From NCBI RefSeq assembly GCF_003390885.1, contig NZ_QMEL01000002.1:62001-126000 (forward strand): 64,000 nucleotides of DNA, read 5' to 3'. A program made the position numbers and the translations under genes. The notes below the pieces were generated by a model. That model did not search any database and had not been told where the DNA came from. It saw only the letters and a list, made by a program, of their open reading frames with translations. Positions 24,935 to 33,605 of this stretch are shown in pieces. Numbering within the stretch: position 1 is the stretch's first letter; every line of letters starts with the position of its first letter. Source of the DNA: Pelagibacterium sediminicola (GTDB lineage: Bacteria; Pseudomonadota; Alphaproteobacteria; Rhizobiales; Devosiaceae).

Positions 24935-25573
24935 ATGGGCAAACACTGGCTGGCGTGGACAGTCGCGATGGCAGGGTTTTTGGCCGTTTCACCCCTTGCC
25001 GCGCAGCCCTCGCCGGAGCGTTGTGCGCTGATCGGTCCGGCGACTGAAAGGCTCGCCTGTTATGACAATCTGTTCCGCTCCGAGCAGTTCACCGGCGGAG
25101 ACGACGAAGACGTCACGCCCCAGCAGGGCATGTGGGCCAGCGGCGTCGAAATCTCCCAGATCGAGGGCACCGAGCGTCCTTTCGCAAGCCTGCAATCGGA
25201 ACAGTTGATCCCCGCCCTCCCCCGCGGCCGCGCGCCGGCACGCATGACCATCCTGTGCCTTGATGACAACACCGTCGTCCAGTTCGCTTTCGCAGGCTAT
25301 GCACTGGGCACGCCGACCTCGAACAGCGGCACGCTCACCATCCAGTTCGACCGCCTGCCCTCGCGCAGCCAGTCGCTGGAACTCAATACCGACCGCACGG
25401 CGCTGGGCTTTTTCACCGATACGCAGGCCATGGGGTTCCTCGAGCAGCTCCTGGACGCAGAACGCCTGTTCGTCCGTGCCCAACCGCAAGGCCAGCGCTC
25501 GGTCACCGTGAGCTTCCAACTCGAAGGCATCGAGGACGCGCTGGTCCCGGTGCGCGAAGCGTGCGGGTGGTAG
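24935..25573 (+). CDS. Secreted VasI/TagO-like protein
   Basis: A 212-residue protein with a Sec signal peptide (1-24, ending LAAQP). The mature part begins with the Cys-containing start typical of the VasI family (CALIGPATERLACYDNLF) and continues with MWASGVEISQIEG and ARMTILCLDDNTVVQF. VasI proteins were named in type VI secretion clusters, but no type VI gene is in this window and stand-alone relatives are common in alphaproteobacteria, so the name says little about function. An envelope location is likely. Its stop lies at the very edge of the repeat block at 25574. Confidence 0.65.
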   Translation: MGKHWLAWTVAMAGFLAVSPLAAQPSPERCALIGPATERLACYDNLFRSEQFTGGDDEDVTPQQGMWASGVEISQIEGTERPFASLQSEQLIPALPRGRAPARMTILCLDDNTVVQFAFAGYALGTPTSNSGTLTIQFDRLPSRSQSLELNTDRTALGFFTDTQAMGFLEQLLDAERLFVRAQPQGQRSVTVSFQLEGIEDALVPVREACGW

Positions 25574-25904
25574 ATTAAAGCGTTTCCAGAATAAGAGCGC
25601 CTAACAAAACCAGAGACGGCCACGACGCGCGCAATTTGTCCAGCCCGCAAGGCGCCGCGTGCAGCCGATACCGAGGTATCGGCAAGCGCGGGAACACTGC
25701 GGATGGGCAAATTTCGCGCGCCGCAGGTGGGGTTTGGACGGCCGCCTGCCGTGTCCAGTCGCTTGGCGATACCCCGGTATCGCCCACGCGCCTGTCCTTG
25801 CATCCGACTCGTCCAAACCCCATCGTGGCCATCTCTGGTTCTGTTAGGCGCTCTAAGTGGGCACCACTTATTCGGTTCGAAAACGCGATGAAGCAAAACT
25901 CTAG
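25574..25904. repeat. Rhizobial-type palindromic intergenic repeat, split by a MITE-like insertion
   Basis: The two outer parts, AAAGCGTTTCCAGAATAA (25577-25594) and TAAGTGGGCACCACTTATTC (25854-25873) followed by GGTTCGAAAACGCG, are halves of one palindromic repeat of a kind frequent in Rhizobiales. Joined with a single TAA they restore a perfect hairpin, GAATAAGTGG-GCA-CCACTTATTC, flanked by GCGTTT and AAAACGC arms. The block fills the whole 327-base gap between two convergent genes, and its right edge touches the mazF stop. Confidence 0.75.
25595..25853. mobile_element. MITE-like element, 259 bp, with terminal inverted repeats and TAA target duplication
   Basis: The ends are imperfect 31-bp terminal inverted repeats, beginning GAGCGCCTAACAAAACCAGA on the left and GAGCGCCTAACAGAACCAGA (reverse strand) on the right. 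Both flanks carry TAA (25592-25594 and 25854-25856). Inside, two hairpins carry the related tips CGATACC-GA-GGTATCG and GCGATACC-CC-GGTATCGC, and further inverted segments (GGGTTTGGAC and GTCCAAACCC) suggest a cloverleaf-like fold. There is no convincing coding frame, so it would need a transposase in trans. Confidence 0.7.
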
Positions 25905-26224
25905 GCAAAACCCAAAACCAGCGCCAGGGTCCGGTTGAGCGCGACCATTGTTTCATCGTCCAGATGGCCGATATGCTGTCCGATACGGCTGCGGCGCAAA
26001 GTCATGACCTTGTCGGCCATGATCTGGGAAGGAAACTGCAATCCGTTGCCGGTTGTGGGCGCGACCGGCACGCGCAGCAGCGGCGCGTCGGTCAGCGTGC
26101 TCGTCAGCAGTGCCACGATGACCGTGTCGGATTGGGAAAAATTATCCGACTGAATGATAACGGCCGGACGCGGCTTGCCGAAATCTCCGGGCGCGGCAAC
26201 CGCCACAATGTCCCCGCGCCTCAT
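25901..26224 (-). CDS. mazF: Toxin, MazF/PemK family endoribonuclease
   Basis: A 107-residue PemK/MazF-fold protein: MRRGDIVAVAAPGDFGKPRPAVIIQ carries the RG and PRPAV motifs, followed by VALLTSTLTDAPLLRVPV and the basic QIMADKVMTLRRSRIG. The fold cleaves mRNA at short sequences. Its ATG overlaps the antitoxin stop by four bases. The stop codon is contributed by the neighbouring repeat block. Confidence 0.85.
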   Translation of the reverse strand: MRRGDIVAVAAPGDFGKPRPAVIIQSDNFSQSDTVIVALLTSTLTDAPLLRVPVAPTTGNGLQFPSQIMADKVMTLRRSRIGQHIGHLDDETMVALNRTLALVLGFA

Positions 26225-26442
26225 TCCGCGCGGTCATCGAGATCGGCGAACGCCGCATCGAGGAAATCCATCAGACCGGCATCCGCGCGGTCCGCCTCCG
26301 CGACAATCGCCGACTGGCGCCTGCATTCGTCGCGGAAACCGGGCTGCCGCGTATCGGGCACCCAGATCTGTACCGGACGCATCCCTGCGCGGCGAAGCGC
26401 CTCGCGATGCTTTCTGACTCTTTCGCGAACCGATGAAGACAT
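26221..26442 (-). CDS. mazE: Antitoxin, MazE-type (DUF3018)
   Basis: A 73-residue acidic-tailed antitoxin of the DUF3018 family: SSVRERVRKHREALRRAGMR, the hallmark VQIWVPDTRQPGF, then a helical acidic C-terminus (DLDDRAE) that would wrap the toxin. It is the first gene of the pair and should autoregulate. Bases 26443-26500 in front contain the promoter. Confidence 0.8.
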   Translation of the reverse strand: MSSSVRERVRKHREALRRAGMRPVQIWVPDTRQPGFRDECRRQSAIVAEADRADAGLMDFLDAAFADLDDRAE

Positions 26443-26500
26443 GATTGTCTCCCTTATTCGCTGTTACATGTAACAAATCTTGTGCGCAGTGTCCAGTTCC

Positions 26501-28015
26501 CTAAACCGCCGACAGGAACATCGCGTATGCCGGATTGCCGGACTCGTCCCAGTGCGCATAGCCCAGTTCATCGAGATACGCCTCGAACGCATCGCGCTCG
26601 CGGTCCGGCACCTGAATGCCGGCCAGCACGCGGCCATAGTCGGAGCCGTGATTGCGGTAGTGAAACAGCGAGATGTTCCAGTCCGAACGCAGGCCCTCGA
26701 GGAATTTGAGCAACGCGCCGGGCCGTTCCGGAAACTCGAAGCGGTAGAGCAATTCGTCCACCAGCCCCTCGACGCGCCCGCCAACCATGTAGCGGATATG
26801 GAGCTTGGCGACCTCGTTGTCGGTCAGGTCCAGCACGTGATGGCCCGCGTTGCGCAGCGTTTCGATGATCGCCTGCTTTTCGCCCTCGCCGCCCTTCAAT
26901 TGCACGCCGACGAAAATCTGCGCGCGCGCGCCGGGCGCGTAGCGGTAGTTGAATTCAGTGATCGCGCGGTCGCCGATCAGCCGGATGAAGGCGCGGTAGG
27001 CGCCGGGCTTTTCCGGTATCGTCACCGCCAGAAGGGCTTCGCCGCGTTCGCCGATCTCGGCGCGCTCGGCCACATGGCGCAGCCGGTCGAAATTGATGTT
27101 CGCGCCCGAAGCGATCGCAACCACGGCGCCGGTTTGCTCAAGGTCCCGTGCGTGCTTGCGCACCCCCGCCAGCGCCACCGCCCCGGCAGGTTCCGCGATG
27201 GCGCGGGTGTGGTCGAAGATATCCTTGATCGCTGCGCAGATTTCATCGGTGGTCACCGTAACGATGCCGTCGAGATACTGGCTGCAGAGGCGGAACGTCT
27301 CGTCGCCCGCCTGCCGCACGGCAACGCCGTCCGCAAAGATGCCCACCTCCTTGAGCGGAACGGGCCGCCCCGCCTCCAGCGCCGCCTTCATCGATGCGGC
27401 GTCCTCGGGCTCGACGCCGATGACCTTGATATCGGGCCGCAGGAACTTGGCGTAGGTCGCGATGCCCGCCGCCAGCCCGCCACCGCCGACCGGCACGTAT
27501 ATCGCGGCAATGGGTCCCGAATGCTGGCGCAGGATCTCGACGCCGATCGTCCCCTGCCCGGCGATCACTTCGGGGTCGTCATAGGGGTGGACGAAGACAA
27601 GGTCCTGCTGCTCGCAGAGTTCGAGCGCGTGGACGCGCGCATCGTCGAACGCATCGCCGAAGATCACCGCTTCCCCGCCCAGCCGCCGGACCGCCTCGAT
27701 CTTGATCGAGGGCGTCGTGCGCGGCATGACGATGACCGAGCGCACGCCCATTCGGGTCGCCGAATACGCCAGCCCCTGCGCGTGGTTCCCCGCCGAAGCG
27801 CAGATCACGCCCCGGGCCTTTTCCGCATCGGTCAGCGTTGCGAGCTTGTTATAGGCCCCGCGCAGCTTGAACGAAAAAACCGGCTGCAAATCCTCGCGCT
27901 TGAGCAACACCGTCCGCCCCATGCGATCGGAAAGCGGCCCCATCCTTTCGAGCGGCGTTTCGATGGCGACGTCATAAACGCTCGATGAAAGAATGCGCCG
28001 GATGGTTTCCCGCAT
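26501..28015 (-). CDS. ilvA: Threonine ammonia-lyase, biosynthetic (IlvA)
   Basis: A 504-residue PLP enzyme that deaminates threonine to 2-oxobutanoate, the first step to isoleucine. The PLP lysine is Lys50 in FSFKLRGAYNK, with the glycine loop PVGGGGLAAGI and a C-terminal region (from about 325) with two ACT-like regulatory modules (GALLAVTIPEKPGAYRAFI and later FPERPGALLKFL), which mark the isoleucine-inhibited biosynthetic form. The ATG at 28015 has AGGA nine bases upstream; a TTG at 28036 overlaps the preceding gene and is less likely. It sits directly behind a DUF1697 gene. Confidence 0.92.
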   Translation of the reverse strand: MRETIRRILSSSVYDVAIETPLERMGPLSDRMGRTVLLKREDLQPVFSFKLRGAYNKLATLTDAEKARGVICASAGNHAQGLAYSATRMGVRSVIVMPRTTPSIKIEAVRRLGGEAVIFGDAFDDARVHALELCEQQDLVFVHPYDDPEVIAGQGTIGVEILRQHSGPIAAIYVPVGGGGLAAGIATYAKFLRPDIKVIGVEPEDAASMKAALEAGRPVPLKEVGIFADGVAVRQAGDETFRLCSQYLDGIVTVTTDEICAAIKDIFDHTRAIAEPAGAVALAGVRKHARDLEQTGAVVAIASGANINFDRLRHVAERAEIGERGEALLAVTIPEKPGAYRAFIRLIGDRAITEFNYRYAPGARAQIFVGVQLKGGEGEKQAIIETLRNAGHHVLDLTDNEVAKLHIRYMVGGRVEGLVDELLYRFEFPERPGALLKFLEGLRSDWNISLFHYRNHGSDYGRVLAGIQVPDRERDAFEAYLDELGYAHWDESGNPAYAMFLSAV

Positions 28016-28032
28016 GTGTTGATTTCCTGCCT

Positions 28033-28557
28033 TCAATTCGATTCGCCGCGCGCCGCCGCCATGTCCACCAGTCTGGCAATGGTATTCATGTTGCGCGCCG
28101 TTCCGTATCTGGCCGCCGGGATCTTCAATTTGGATTGTCCCATGCCGTCGCCGTAATGCACGTAAATCTCGCGCTTTCCCAGCGCAACCTTTTCCTCTTT
28201 TTGATGTGTGACGCGCTCCAGGGTGTCGGACGGGGGCGCATCGTCGAGAAACGTGACGAGGACCCTGTTGCCGGGACCGTCAGGGAACGGATTGGCATTC
28301 AGCACCGCCTGCATCTCCTCAGGCGTGCGCACGAGCACGCCGACCGGCTTGCCCGCATAGGCCTCCAGCCCTACCTCCAGCGCCGCCTTGGCGGCGCGCG
28401 GGTCGAGAGCGGTCCCGAAAACCAGATTGCCGCTGGCGATATAGGTTTGCGGGTCACTGAACCCGATCTCCCTGCATATCGCCTTGAGATCCTCCATGGG
28501 CAGCTTGCCGGTGCCCCCGACATTGACCGCACGCAGCAATCCGATCAGTACGTTCAT
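28033..28557 (-). CDS. DUF1697 protein
   Basis: A 174-residue DUF1697 protein: MNVLIGLLRAVNVGGTGKLP, EIGFSDPQTYIASGNLVF, and late QKEEKVALGKREIYVHYG with KLKIPAARYGTARN. The family is widespread but uncharacterised. It is soluble, and it may be transcribed together with ilvA, which starts 17 bases downstream. The ATG at 28557 begins the conserved region exactly. The roughly 210 bases upstream to the methyltransferase gene contain nothing that I recognise. Confidence 0.8.
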   Translation of the reverse strand: MNVLIGLLRAVNVGGTGKLPMEDLKAICREIGFSDPQTYIASGNLVFGTALDPRAAKAALEVGLEAYAGKPVGVLVRTPEEMQAVLNANPFPDGPGNRVLVTFLDDAPPSDTLERVTHQKEEKVALGKREIYVHYGDGMGQSKLKIPAARYGTARNMNTIARLVDMAAARGESN

Positions 28558-28769
28558 TCCCATTTCCACAGCGACTTCGCAACACAGGACCAATAAACGT
28601 CCCTGCCTCCAGATCACCTCAAGGCTAATCTCGTTTGCGGCGTATGACAAAGGCGCAGCGAAAAAAGGAGAAGGTCGGCCCCGGGCCTGCCGGGTATCAC
28701 TGAATGAACGATCTGCCCGCCGCCGCTCCTGAAATGCTTCCTCAAAATCCGTGCCTGATCCGTTTCGCC

Positions 28770-29876
28770 CTAAAGCACCCCCGTCCGCCACAACGTCACG
28801 CTGATCCCGCCATTGTCCACCGGTTTCCCCGGCGGCAGGAACGGCAGGCCGGTTGCCTTGGCCAGTGTCGCGTCCGCCGCGATCAGCCCCACACGCCAAC
28901 CGCTGAACCGTGCCGTCAGCACCTGTCCCATTTCCCGGTAAAGCGGAAAGAGTTTCTGGCGCTCGCCGAGCCGTGCGCCGTAGGGCGGGTTGATAATGAC
29001 CAGTCCCGCCGGCCCATCGGGCGGCACGATCTCTCCGACGGATCGCTGCTCGAAGGTACAAAACGCCTCCACCCCGGCCCGTTCGGCATTCTCGCGGCTC
29101 ATGCGCACCGCTCCGGCGTCCCGGTCGCTACCGTGGAACCGGACCGATGGGGTTTTGGGTTGAGCCCTCTTGCGCATCTCGGCCCAGGCCTGGGCATCGA
29201 AACCCTTCAGCAGCTCGAACGCAAAACTTCTCGCCCGACCCGGCATCAGCCCCGCCGCCATTTCGGCGGCCTCGATCACGAAGGTGCCCGATCCGCACAT
29301 CGGATCGAGCACCGGTTCGCTACCATCGAACCCGCATTGGCGCAGGAACAGCGCCGCCAGCGTCTCGCGCATCGGCGCCTTGTTCACCGCCTGCTTGTGC
29401 CCGCGCCTGTGCAGGCCCTCGCCGGACGTATCGATGCTGATAGTGCAGAGATCGTCCTCGATCCGCACCTTGATCTTCACCGGGGCATCCTCGGCAACCG
29501 GCGCCTCCAGTTCCTCGGCGATGGCCCGCACGACCCGCTGAGCCGCCGCGCCTGCGTGATAGATGCGCGATTTCCGGCACGTCGCCTCGACGCTTACCGG
29601 CACATCGGCCCGCAGAAAATCGCCCCACGGCACCTTTCGCGCCCGCTTGTCGAGCTGGGCAAGATGCATCGCGCGAAACGATGCAATCCGCACCAACACC
29701 CGGCTCGCGCCCCTGAGCTCGAGATTGGCCCGCATCGCCTCGGGCCAGCCGCCCTCGAACGCCACCCCGCCCGGCACGACGCGCGCACCTTCAAACCCGC
29801 ATTCCCGCGCCTCGCCGCAAAGCGCGCCTTCCAGCCCCGGCACGGCAACGAGAAAGATTTCAAACCTGGTATCCAT
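28770..29876 (-). CDS. THUMP-domain rRNA guanine-N2 methyltransferase (RlmL N-terminal type)
   Basis: A 368-residue class I SAM-dependent RNA methyltransferase. Residues 60-155 form a THUMP RNA-binding domain; the catalytic domain has the SAM motif DPMCGSGT (191-198) and the N6/N2-methylation motif NPPY (296-299). It corresponds to the first half of E. coli RlmL, which modifies G2445 of 23S rRNA; the C-terminal second methyltransferase of RlmL is absent. It is probably monocistronic. The specific target base is inference. Confidence 0.85.
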   Translation of the reverse strand: MDTRFEIFLVAVPGLEGALCGEARECGFEGARVVPGGVAFEGGWPEAMRANLELRGASRVLVRIASFRAMHLAQLDKRARKVPWGDFLRADVPVSVEATCRKSRIYHAGAAAQRVVRAIAEELEAPVAEDAPVKIKVRIEDDLCTISIDTSGEGLHRRGHKQAVNKAPMRETLAALFLRQCGFDGSEPVLDPMCGSGTFVIEAAEMAAGLMPGRARSFAFELLKGFDAQAWAEMRKRAQPKTPSVRFHGSDRDAGAVRMSRENAERAGVEAFCTFEQRSVGEIVPPDGPAGLVIINPPYGARLGERQKLFPLYREMGQVLTARFSGWRVGLIAADATLAKATGLPFLPPGKPVDNGGISVTLWRTGVL

Positions 29877-29890
29877 GCCTCTCAGTAGAC

Positions 29891-29962
29891 CGTTTCAGGT
29901 TTTGACGAAATCACCAAAAGCGCTGCCGCCAGACCATGTCGTTTCCGTTAAAACCTGAAACG
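29891..29962. repeat. Short inverted-repeat element with 13-bp perfect ends
   Basis: CGTTTCAGGTTTT (29891-29903) and AAAACCTGAAACG (29950-29962) are perfect inverted repeats 46 bases apart. The left end, with the following GAAATCACC, matches the ends of the longer elements at 31186, 40230 and 59500. It looks like an internally deleted member of that family. Confidence 0.7.
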
Positions 29963-29976
29963 ATCCACAAACCAAA

Positions 29977-30002
29977 CCGGCCCCCGCGAGCGCGGGGGCC
30001 GG
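29977..30002 (-). terminator. Intrinsic terminator of the DoxX-like gene
   Basis: An 11-bp GC stem (CCGGCCCCCGC/GCGGGGGCCGG) with a four-base loop is followed on the minus strand by TTTGGTTTG. It lies 24 bases after the DoxX stop. Confidence 0.7.
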
Positions 30003-30025
30003 CGCAAGGACCTAATCCGGCCGGA

Positions 30026-30496
30026 TCAGCCCAGAACGTAGCGCAGCCTCTCGTTCCGTGCGATGGGCCCGAGCCCGTTCACCCAGCCCTGCAAGCCCCA
30101 GAACCGGCCCGCCCCGATCGAGGCGAGGTAGATCATGATGAGCGAATAGATAACGTGGGCGTCGGTGAACACCTCCGGAAAGGAGAGTCTCGGCAGCACG
30201 TAGAGGATCATCAGAATCGAGCCGACCACTGCCGCGCCACGTAGGAAGACCCCGAGAAAGAGCGCGAGCCCTAAAAGCAGATGTATCCACGGGATCAGGG
30301 CGTCGATCAGGTAGATGAAGGGCGGCTGGGCAAGAAAGTTGAAAAAGAACGCGAAAGTGGACGCGTTGTTCAGGAGGTTGGCGGCCGTCCATGTGGGGTC
30401 GGGTATCTGGCGCAGCGCAGCGCCGAGGAAAACCCACCCTACGATGAAGCGGAAGGCCAGCAGGATCAGGCGTTGGAGAACTGTCGGTTCGGCCAT
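30026..30496 (-). CDS. DoxX family membrane protein
   Basis: A 156-residue integral membrane protein with four helices in the DoxX/DoxD pattern (LLAFRFIVGWVFLGAALRQ, FIYLIDALIPWIHLLLG, FLRGAAVVGSILMILYV, VIYSLIMIYLASIGAGRFWG). Family members are small quinone-associated subunits or have poorly defined envelope roles. The ATG at 30496 precedes the first helix by a few residues; longer readings add an unlikely Cys-rich leader. It is monocistronic with its own terminator. Confidence 0.75.
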   Translation of the reverse strand: MAEPTVLQRLILLAFRFIVGWVFLGAALRQIPDPTWTAANLLNNASTFAFFFNFLAQPPFIYLIDALIPWIHLLLGLALFLGVFLRGAAVVGSILMILYVLPRLSFPEVFTDAHVIYSLIMIYLASIGAGRFWGLQGWVNGLGPIARNERLRYVLG

Positions 30497-30658
30497 CGTG
30501 CATGCCCCATGATATGCAGCGCCGCAGATATTGCAGCCTTTCCTTACTGCATGAGGCCGATAATGACGCATTGAGCGCGGCCCGCCGTGATCTGGATCAA
30601 ACGGCAGACACAAATTGCCGCGCCAGCTATCGCCGAATTGGGCCGACGTTCACGCTCG

Positions 30659-31162
30659 CTATGGCAGCACGAAAGGCAGATCGGTGTCGCCCGTCGCCTC
30701 GCCAAGCGCGGTCAGCGCGGCGTGGACCTGTCCGCGGTGATGGGTCTGGTGGTTGAATATCTGCATCACGCACAGCGCGCGCGGCTTGCTCATTTCGCGC
30801 CCCGCCGCGCCGCTGAACCAGCGCAATTCGCCCTCAAGATCGGCCGGTGCAATCCGCTCGCCCCACGCGATGATATCGGCATCGAGGGCCTGACGCTGCG
30901 CCCACAGCTCATCGAAATCCTCGAGCATCGCACCGCTCTCCTTGATGGGAAGGTCGGGCGCCTCGGCCGCCCCGAAACGCGATAGCCAGATGCGATCGGC
31001 CCAGTAGAGATGGCTCAGCGTGCCGTGGATCGATGTCCAGAACAGCCCTCTGTCCGCCTTGCGTTCGGCGTCGTCCAGACGTAGCGCCGCTCCATAAATC
31101 CGGCGGTTTAGTTCCGCATTGTAGGCAACCATCGTCTGCACATAGCCCGGCAGGATCATCAT
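30659..31162 (-). CDS. DinB family protein
   Basis: A 167-residue four-helix bundle of the DinB/YfiT superfamily. Potential metal-binding histidines lie in SIHGTLSHLYWAD and in the C-terminal FNHQTHHRGQVHAAL, the usual three-His arrangement. Members act as metal-dependent thiol-transfer enzymes or stay uncharacterised. There are two candidate ATGs (31162 and 31159). It is monocistronic. Confidence 0.8.
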   Translation of the reverse strand: MMILPGYVQTMVAYNAELNRRIYGAALRLDDAERKADRGLFWTSIHGTLSHLYWADRIWLSRFGAAEAPDLPIKESGAMLEDFDELWAQRQALDADIIAWGERIAPADLEGELRWFSGAAGREMSKPRALCVMQIFNHQTHHRGQVHAALTALGEATGDTDLPFVLP

Positions 31163-31185
31163 CGTCTTTCCCTCCAGCTTACAAT

Positions 31186-31386
31186 CTAGAGTATTTCAGG
31201 TCTTGATGGAATCACCGAGGCTGTACGCGTGTGGAAACCGTGCTCTGGGCCCCGGTAACAAGTACCGGGAATCCAACGGCTTCCCTCCCAACCCAAACCT
31301 ACACCAAATCAAATACACAGGGATCCAGAGCGATCGCTCAAAACGCGCCGCTCTGTGCCGGTTCGATCAAAACCCGAAACCACTAG
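31186..31386. repeat. Dispersed 201-bp inverted-repeat element (CTAG-ended)
   Basis: Both ends carry CTAG followed inward by related sequences: AGTATTTCAGGTCTTGATGG on the left and TGGTTTCGGGTTTTGATCG on the reverse of the right. The interior contains GCTCTGGGCCCCGGTAACA and a short hairpin of the CCCGGTAA-type. Its right arm (GAACCGGCACAGAGCGGCGC on the reverse strand) is nearly identical to the left arm of the element at 59500. It has no coding frame and is probably a MITE. Confidence 0.7.
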
Positions 31387-31492
31387 CGCCGCTCCGTGGG
31401 GCTGGCAACGGGGCCGTGTGCAGCGAAACAACCGCAGAAAGCTTCCGTCAAAAACCGACGCACCCCTGCGATCCGGTTCTCGTCTCTTCGTG

Positions 31493-31515
31493 CCGTACCG
31501 TACGGTACGGTACGG
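31493..31515. promoter_or_regulatory. Palindrome upstream of ilvD
   Basis: CCGTACCGTACGGTACGG (31493-31510) is a perfect 18-bp palindrome built from GTAC units and is followed by TACGG and TTTTCCTTT. It lies about 125 bases before the ilvD start, where the leader or promoter is expected. It could be an operator or part of a terminator-like leader; nothing identifies the ligand or protein. The remaining upstream space holds the repeat at 31186-31386. Confidence 0.4.
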
Positions 31516-31639
31516 TTTTCCTTTACTTCCGGCCCGTGGCGGTCTAGAACTCGGGCCATCATGTTCCCGCGCCCGGAATCGGGGGACCGCGCGCAGGGCG
31601 ATGCTTTGGCATTTCCTCCCGGCAGGTCGTTTCATCATC

Positions 31640-33484
31640 ATGCCCGCATATCGTTCACGCACTTCCACCCATGGCCGCAACATGGCCGGCGCACGCGGCC
31701 TCTGGCGCGCCACCGGCATGAAGGACGGGGATTTCGGCAAGCCGATCATTGCCGTGGTCAATTCCTTCACCCAGTTCGTTCCCGGCCACGTGCACCTCAA
31801 GGATCTGGGACAGCTCGTCGCGCGCGAGATCGAGCGCGCGGGCGGGGTCGCCAAGGAGTTCAACACCATCGCCGTCGATGACGGCATCGCCATGGGCCAT
31901 GACGGGATGCTCTATTCCCTGCCCTCACGCGAGGTGATCGCCGACAGCGTCGAATACATGGTCAACGCGCATTGCGCCGATGCCATGGTCTGCATCTCGA
32001 ACTGCGACAAGATTACCCCGGGCATGCTCAACGCGGCCATGCGCCTCAACATCCCGGTGATCTTCGTTTCGGGCGGCCCGATGGAAGCGGGCAAGGTGAT
32101 GATCCGCGACCAGATGCAGGCGCTCGATCTGGTCGATGCCATGGTCGTTGCCGCCGACGACAGCTATAGCGACGAAGAGGTGCAAGCCATCGAGGAAAAC
32201 GCCTGCCCCACCTGCGGTTCGTGCTCGGGCATGTTCACGGCCAATTCGATGAACTGCCTCACCGAAGCCCTGGGCCTGTCGCTGCCCGGCAACGGCTCGA
32301 CGCTTGCCACCCACGCCGACCGTAAGCGCCTGTTTCTCGAGGCCGGTCACCTGATCGTCGATCTTGCCCGCCGCTATTACGAGCAGGACGATGGAAGCAC
32401 CCTGCCCCGCTCCATCGCCACGAAGGAAGCGTTCGAGAACGCCATGACGCTCGACATCGCCATGGGCGGATCGACCAATACGGTGCTCCATATCCTCGCC
32501 GCTGCCTATGAGGGTGAGGTGGATTTTTCCATGGACGATATCGACCGGCTATCGCGTCGCGTGCCGGTGCTGTGCAAGGTGGCGCCTGCCGTCGCCAACG
32601 TTCACATGGAGGACGTGCACCGCGCTGGCGGCATCATGTCGATCCTCGGCCAGCTCGACCGCGCGAACCTTCTCAACCGCGATTGCCCCACCGTCCACGC
32701 GCCGACGCTGGGCGATGCGCTCGACAAATGGGACGTCTCGCGCACCAATTCGGAAAGCGTCCGGCAGTTCTTCATGGCCGCGCCCGGCGGCGTGCGCACC
32801 ACGCAGGCTTTCTCGACCGAAAACCGCTGGAAGGAACTGGACCTCGACCGCACGGCGGGCGTCATCCGCTCAGCCGAAAACGCCTATTCCAAGGATGGCG
32901 GGCTTGCCGTGCTCAAGGGCAATATCGCGCTGGACGGGTGCGTGGTGAAGACCGCGGGCGTCGATGACTCGATCCTCAAGTTCACCGGCAAGGCCGTCGT
33001 TTACGAAAGCCAGGACGCCGCCGTTTCGGGCATCCTCACCGGCAAGGTCAAGGAAGGCGACGTGGTCGTCATCCGTTATGAAGGCCCCAAGGGCGGCCCC
33101 GGCATGCAGGAAATGCTCTACCCCACGAGCTATCTCAAATCCAAAGGGCTGGGCAAAGCCTGCGCGCTCCTGACCGATGGCCGCTTTTCGGGCGGCACCT
33201 CGGGCCTTTCCATCGGCCACGTTTCGCCGGAAGCCGCGCAGGGCGGCGCCATCGGGCTCGTCGAGCCGGGCGACCGGATCGAGATCGACATCCCCAACCG
33301 CACCATCAACCTGCTCGTCTCCGACGCCGAACTCGAGAGCCGCCGCGCCGCGATGGAAGAAAAAGGCGCCGATGCGTGGAAACCGGCGGAAAAGCGCAAG
33401 CGGAACGTAACCACAGCCCTCAAGGCCTACGCCGCCTTCGCCTCGTCCGCGGATCTGGGCGCGGTGCGGATCCTGCCGGAATAG
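31640..33484 (+). CDS. ilvD: Dihydroxy-acid dehydratase (IlvD)
   Basis: A 614-residue Fe-S dehydratase that converts dihydroxy-isovalerate and -methylvalerate to the keto acids of valine and isoleucine. It starts [20 protein letters not shown], closely matching E. coli IlvD. Cluster-binding cysteines are in [12 protein letters not shown] and [18 protein letters not shown]. The C-terminal [20 protein letters not shown] is the substrate-pocket signature. The ATG at 31640 gives the usual family length; the open frame further upstream covers repeats and is not protein. It works in the same pathway as ilvA about 4 kb away. Confidence 0.95.
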   Translation: MPAYRSRTSTHGRNMAGARGLWRATGMKDGDFGKPIIAVVNSFTQFVPGHVHLKDLGQLVAREIERAGGVAKEFNTIAVDDGIAMGHDGMLYSLPSREVIADSVEYMVNAHCADAMVCISNCDKITPGMLNAAMRLNIPVIFVSGGPMEAGKVMIRDQMQALDLVDAMVVAADDSYSDEEVQAIEENACPTCGSCSGMFTANSMNCLTEALGLSLPGNGSTLATHADRKRLFLEAGHLIVDLARRYYEQDDGSTLPRSIATKEAFENAMTLDIAMGGSTNTVLHILAAAYEGEVDFSMDDIDRLSRRVPVLCKVAPAVANVHMEDVHRAGGIMSILGQLDRANLLNRDCPTVHAPTLGDALDKWDVSRTNSESVRQFFMAAPGGVRTTQAFSTENRWKELDLDRTAGVIRSAENAYSKDGGLAVLKGNIALDGCVVKTAGVDDSILKFTGKAVVYESQDAAVSGILTGKVKEGDVVVIRYEGPKGGPGMQEMLYPTSYLKSKGLGKACALLTDGRFSGGTSGLSIGHVSPEAAQGGAIGLVEPGDRIEIDIPNRTINLLVSDAELESRRAAMEEKGADAWKPAEKRKRNVTTALKAYAAFASSADLGAVRILPE

Positions 33485-33605
33485 GCGGGCACCGCTCCCC
33501 TTTCCCGCTTCCATCCGCACCCACTCCGTCTCCCCCCGCGGCTTGCACAATATCTTCAATCCGATAGGCTTTGGTTCAACCCCTCCATTCCTTTCAGGCT
33601 CCCTC

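Noticed and set aside
24935-25573. Evidence of a type VI secretion system from the VasI-like protein
   Set aside because: No other type VI gene is in the window and lone VasI-like proteins are common in species without the system.
25600-25900. Small coding frames within the MITE-like element on both strands
   Set aside because: They run through inverted repeats, lack SD sequences and carry palindrome-derived low-complexity protein.
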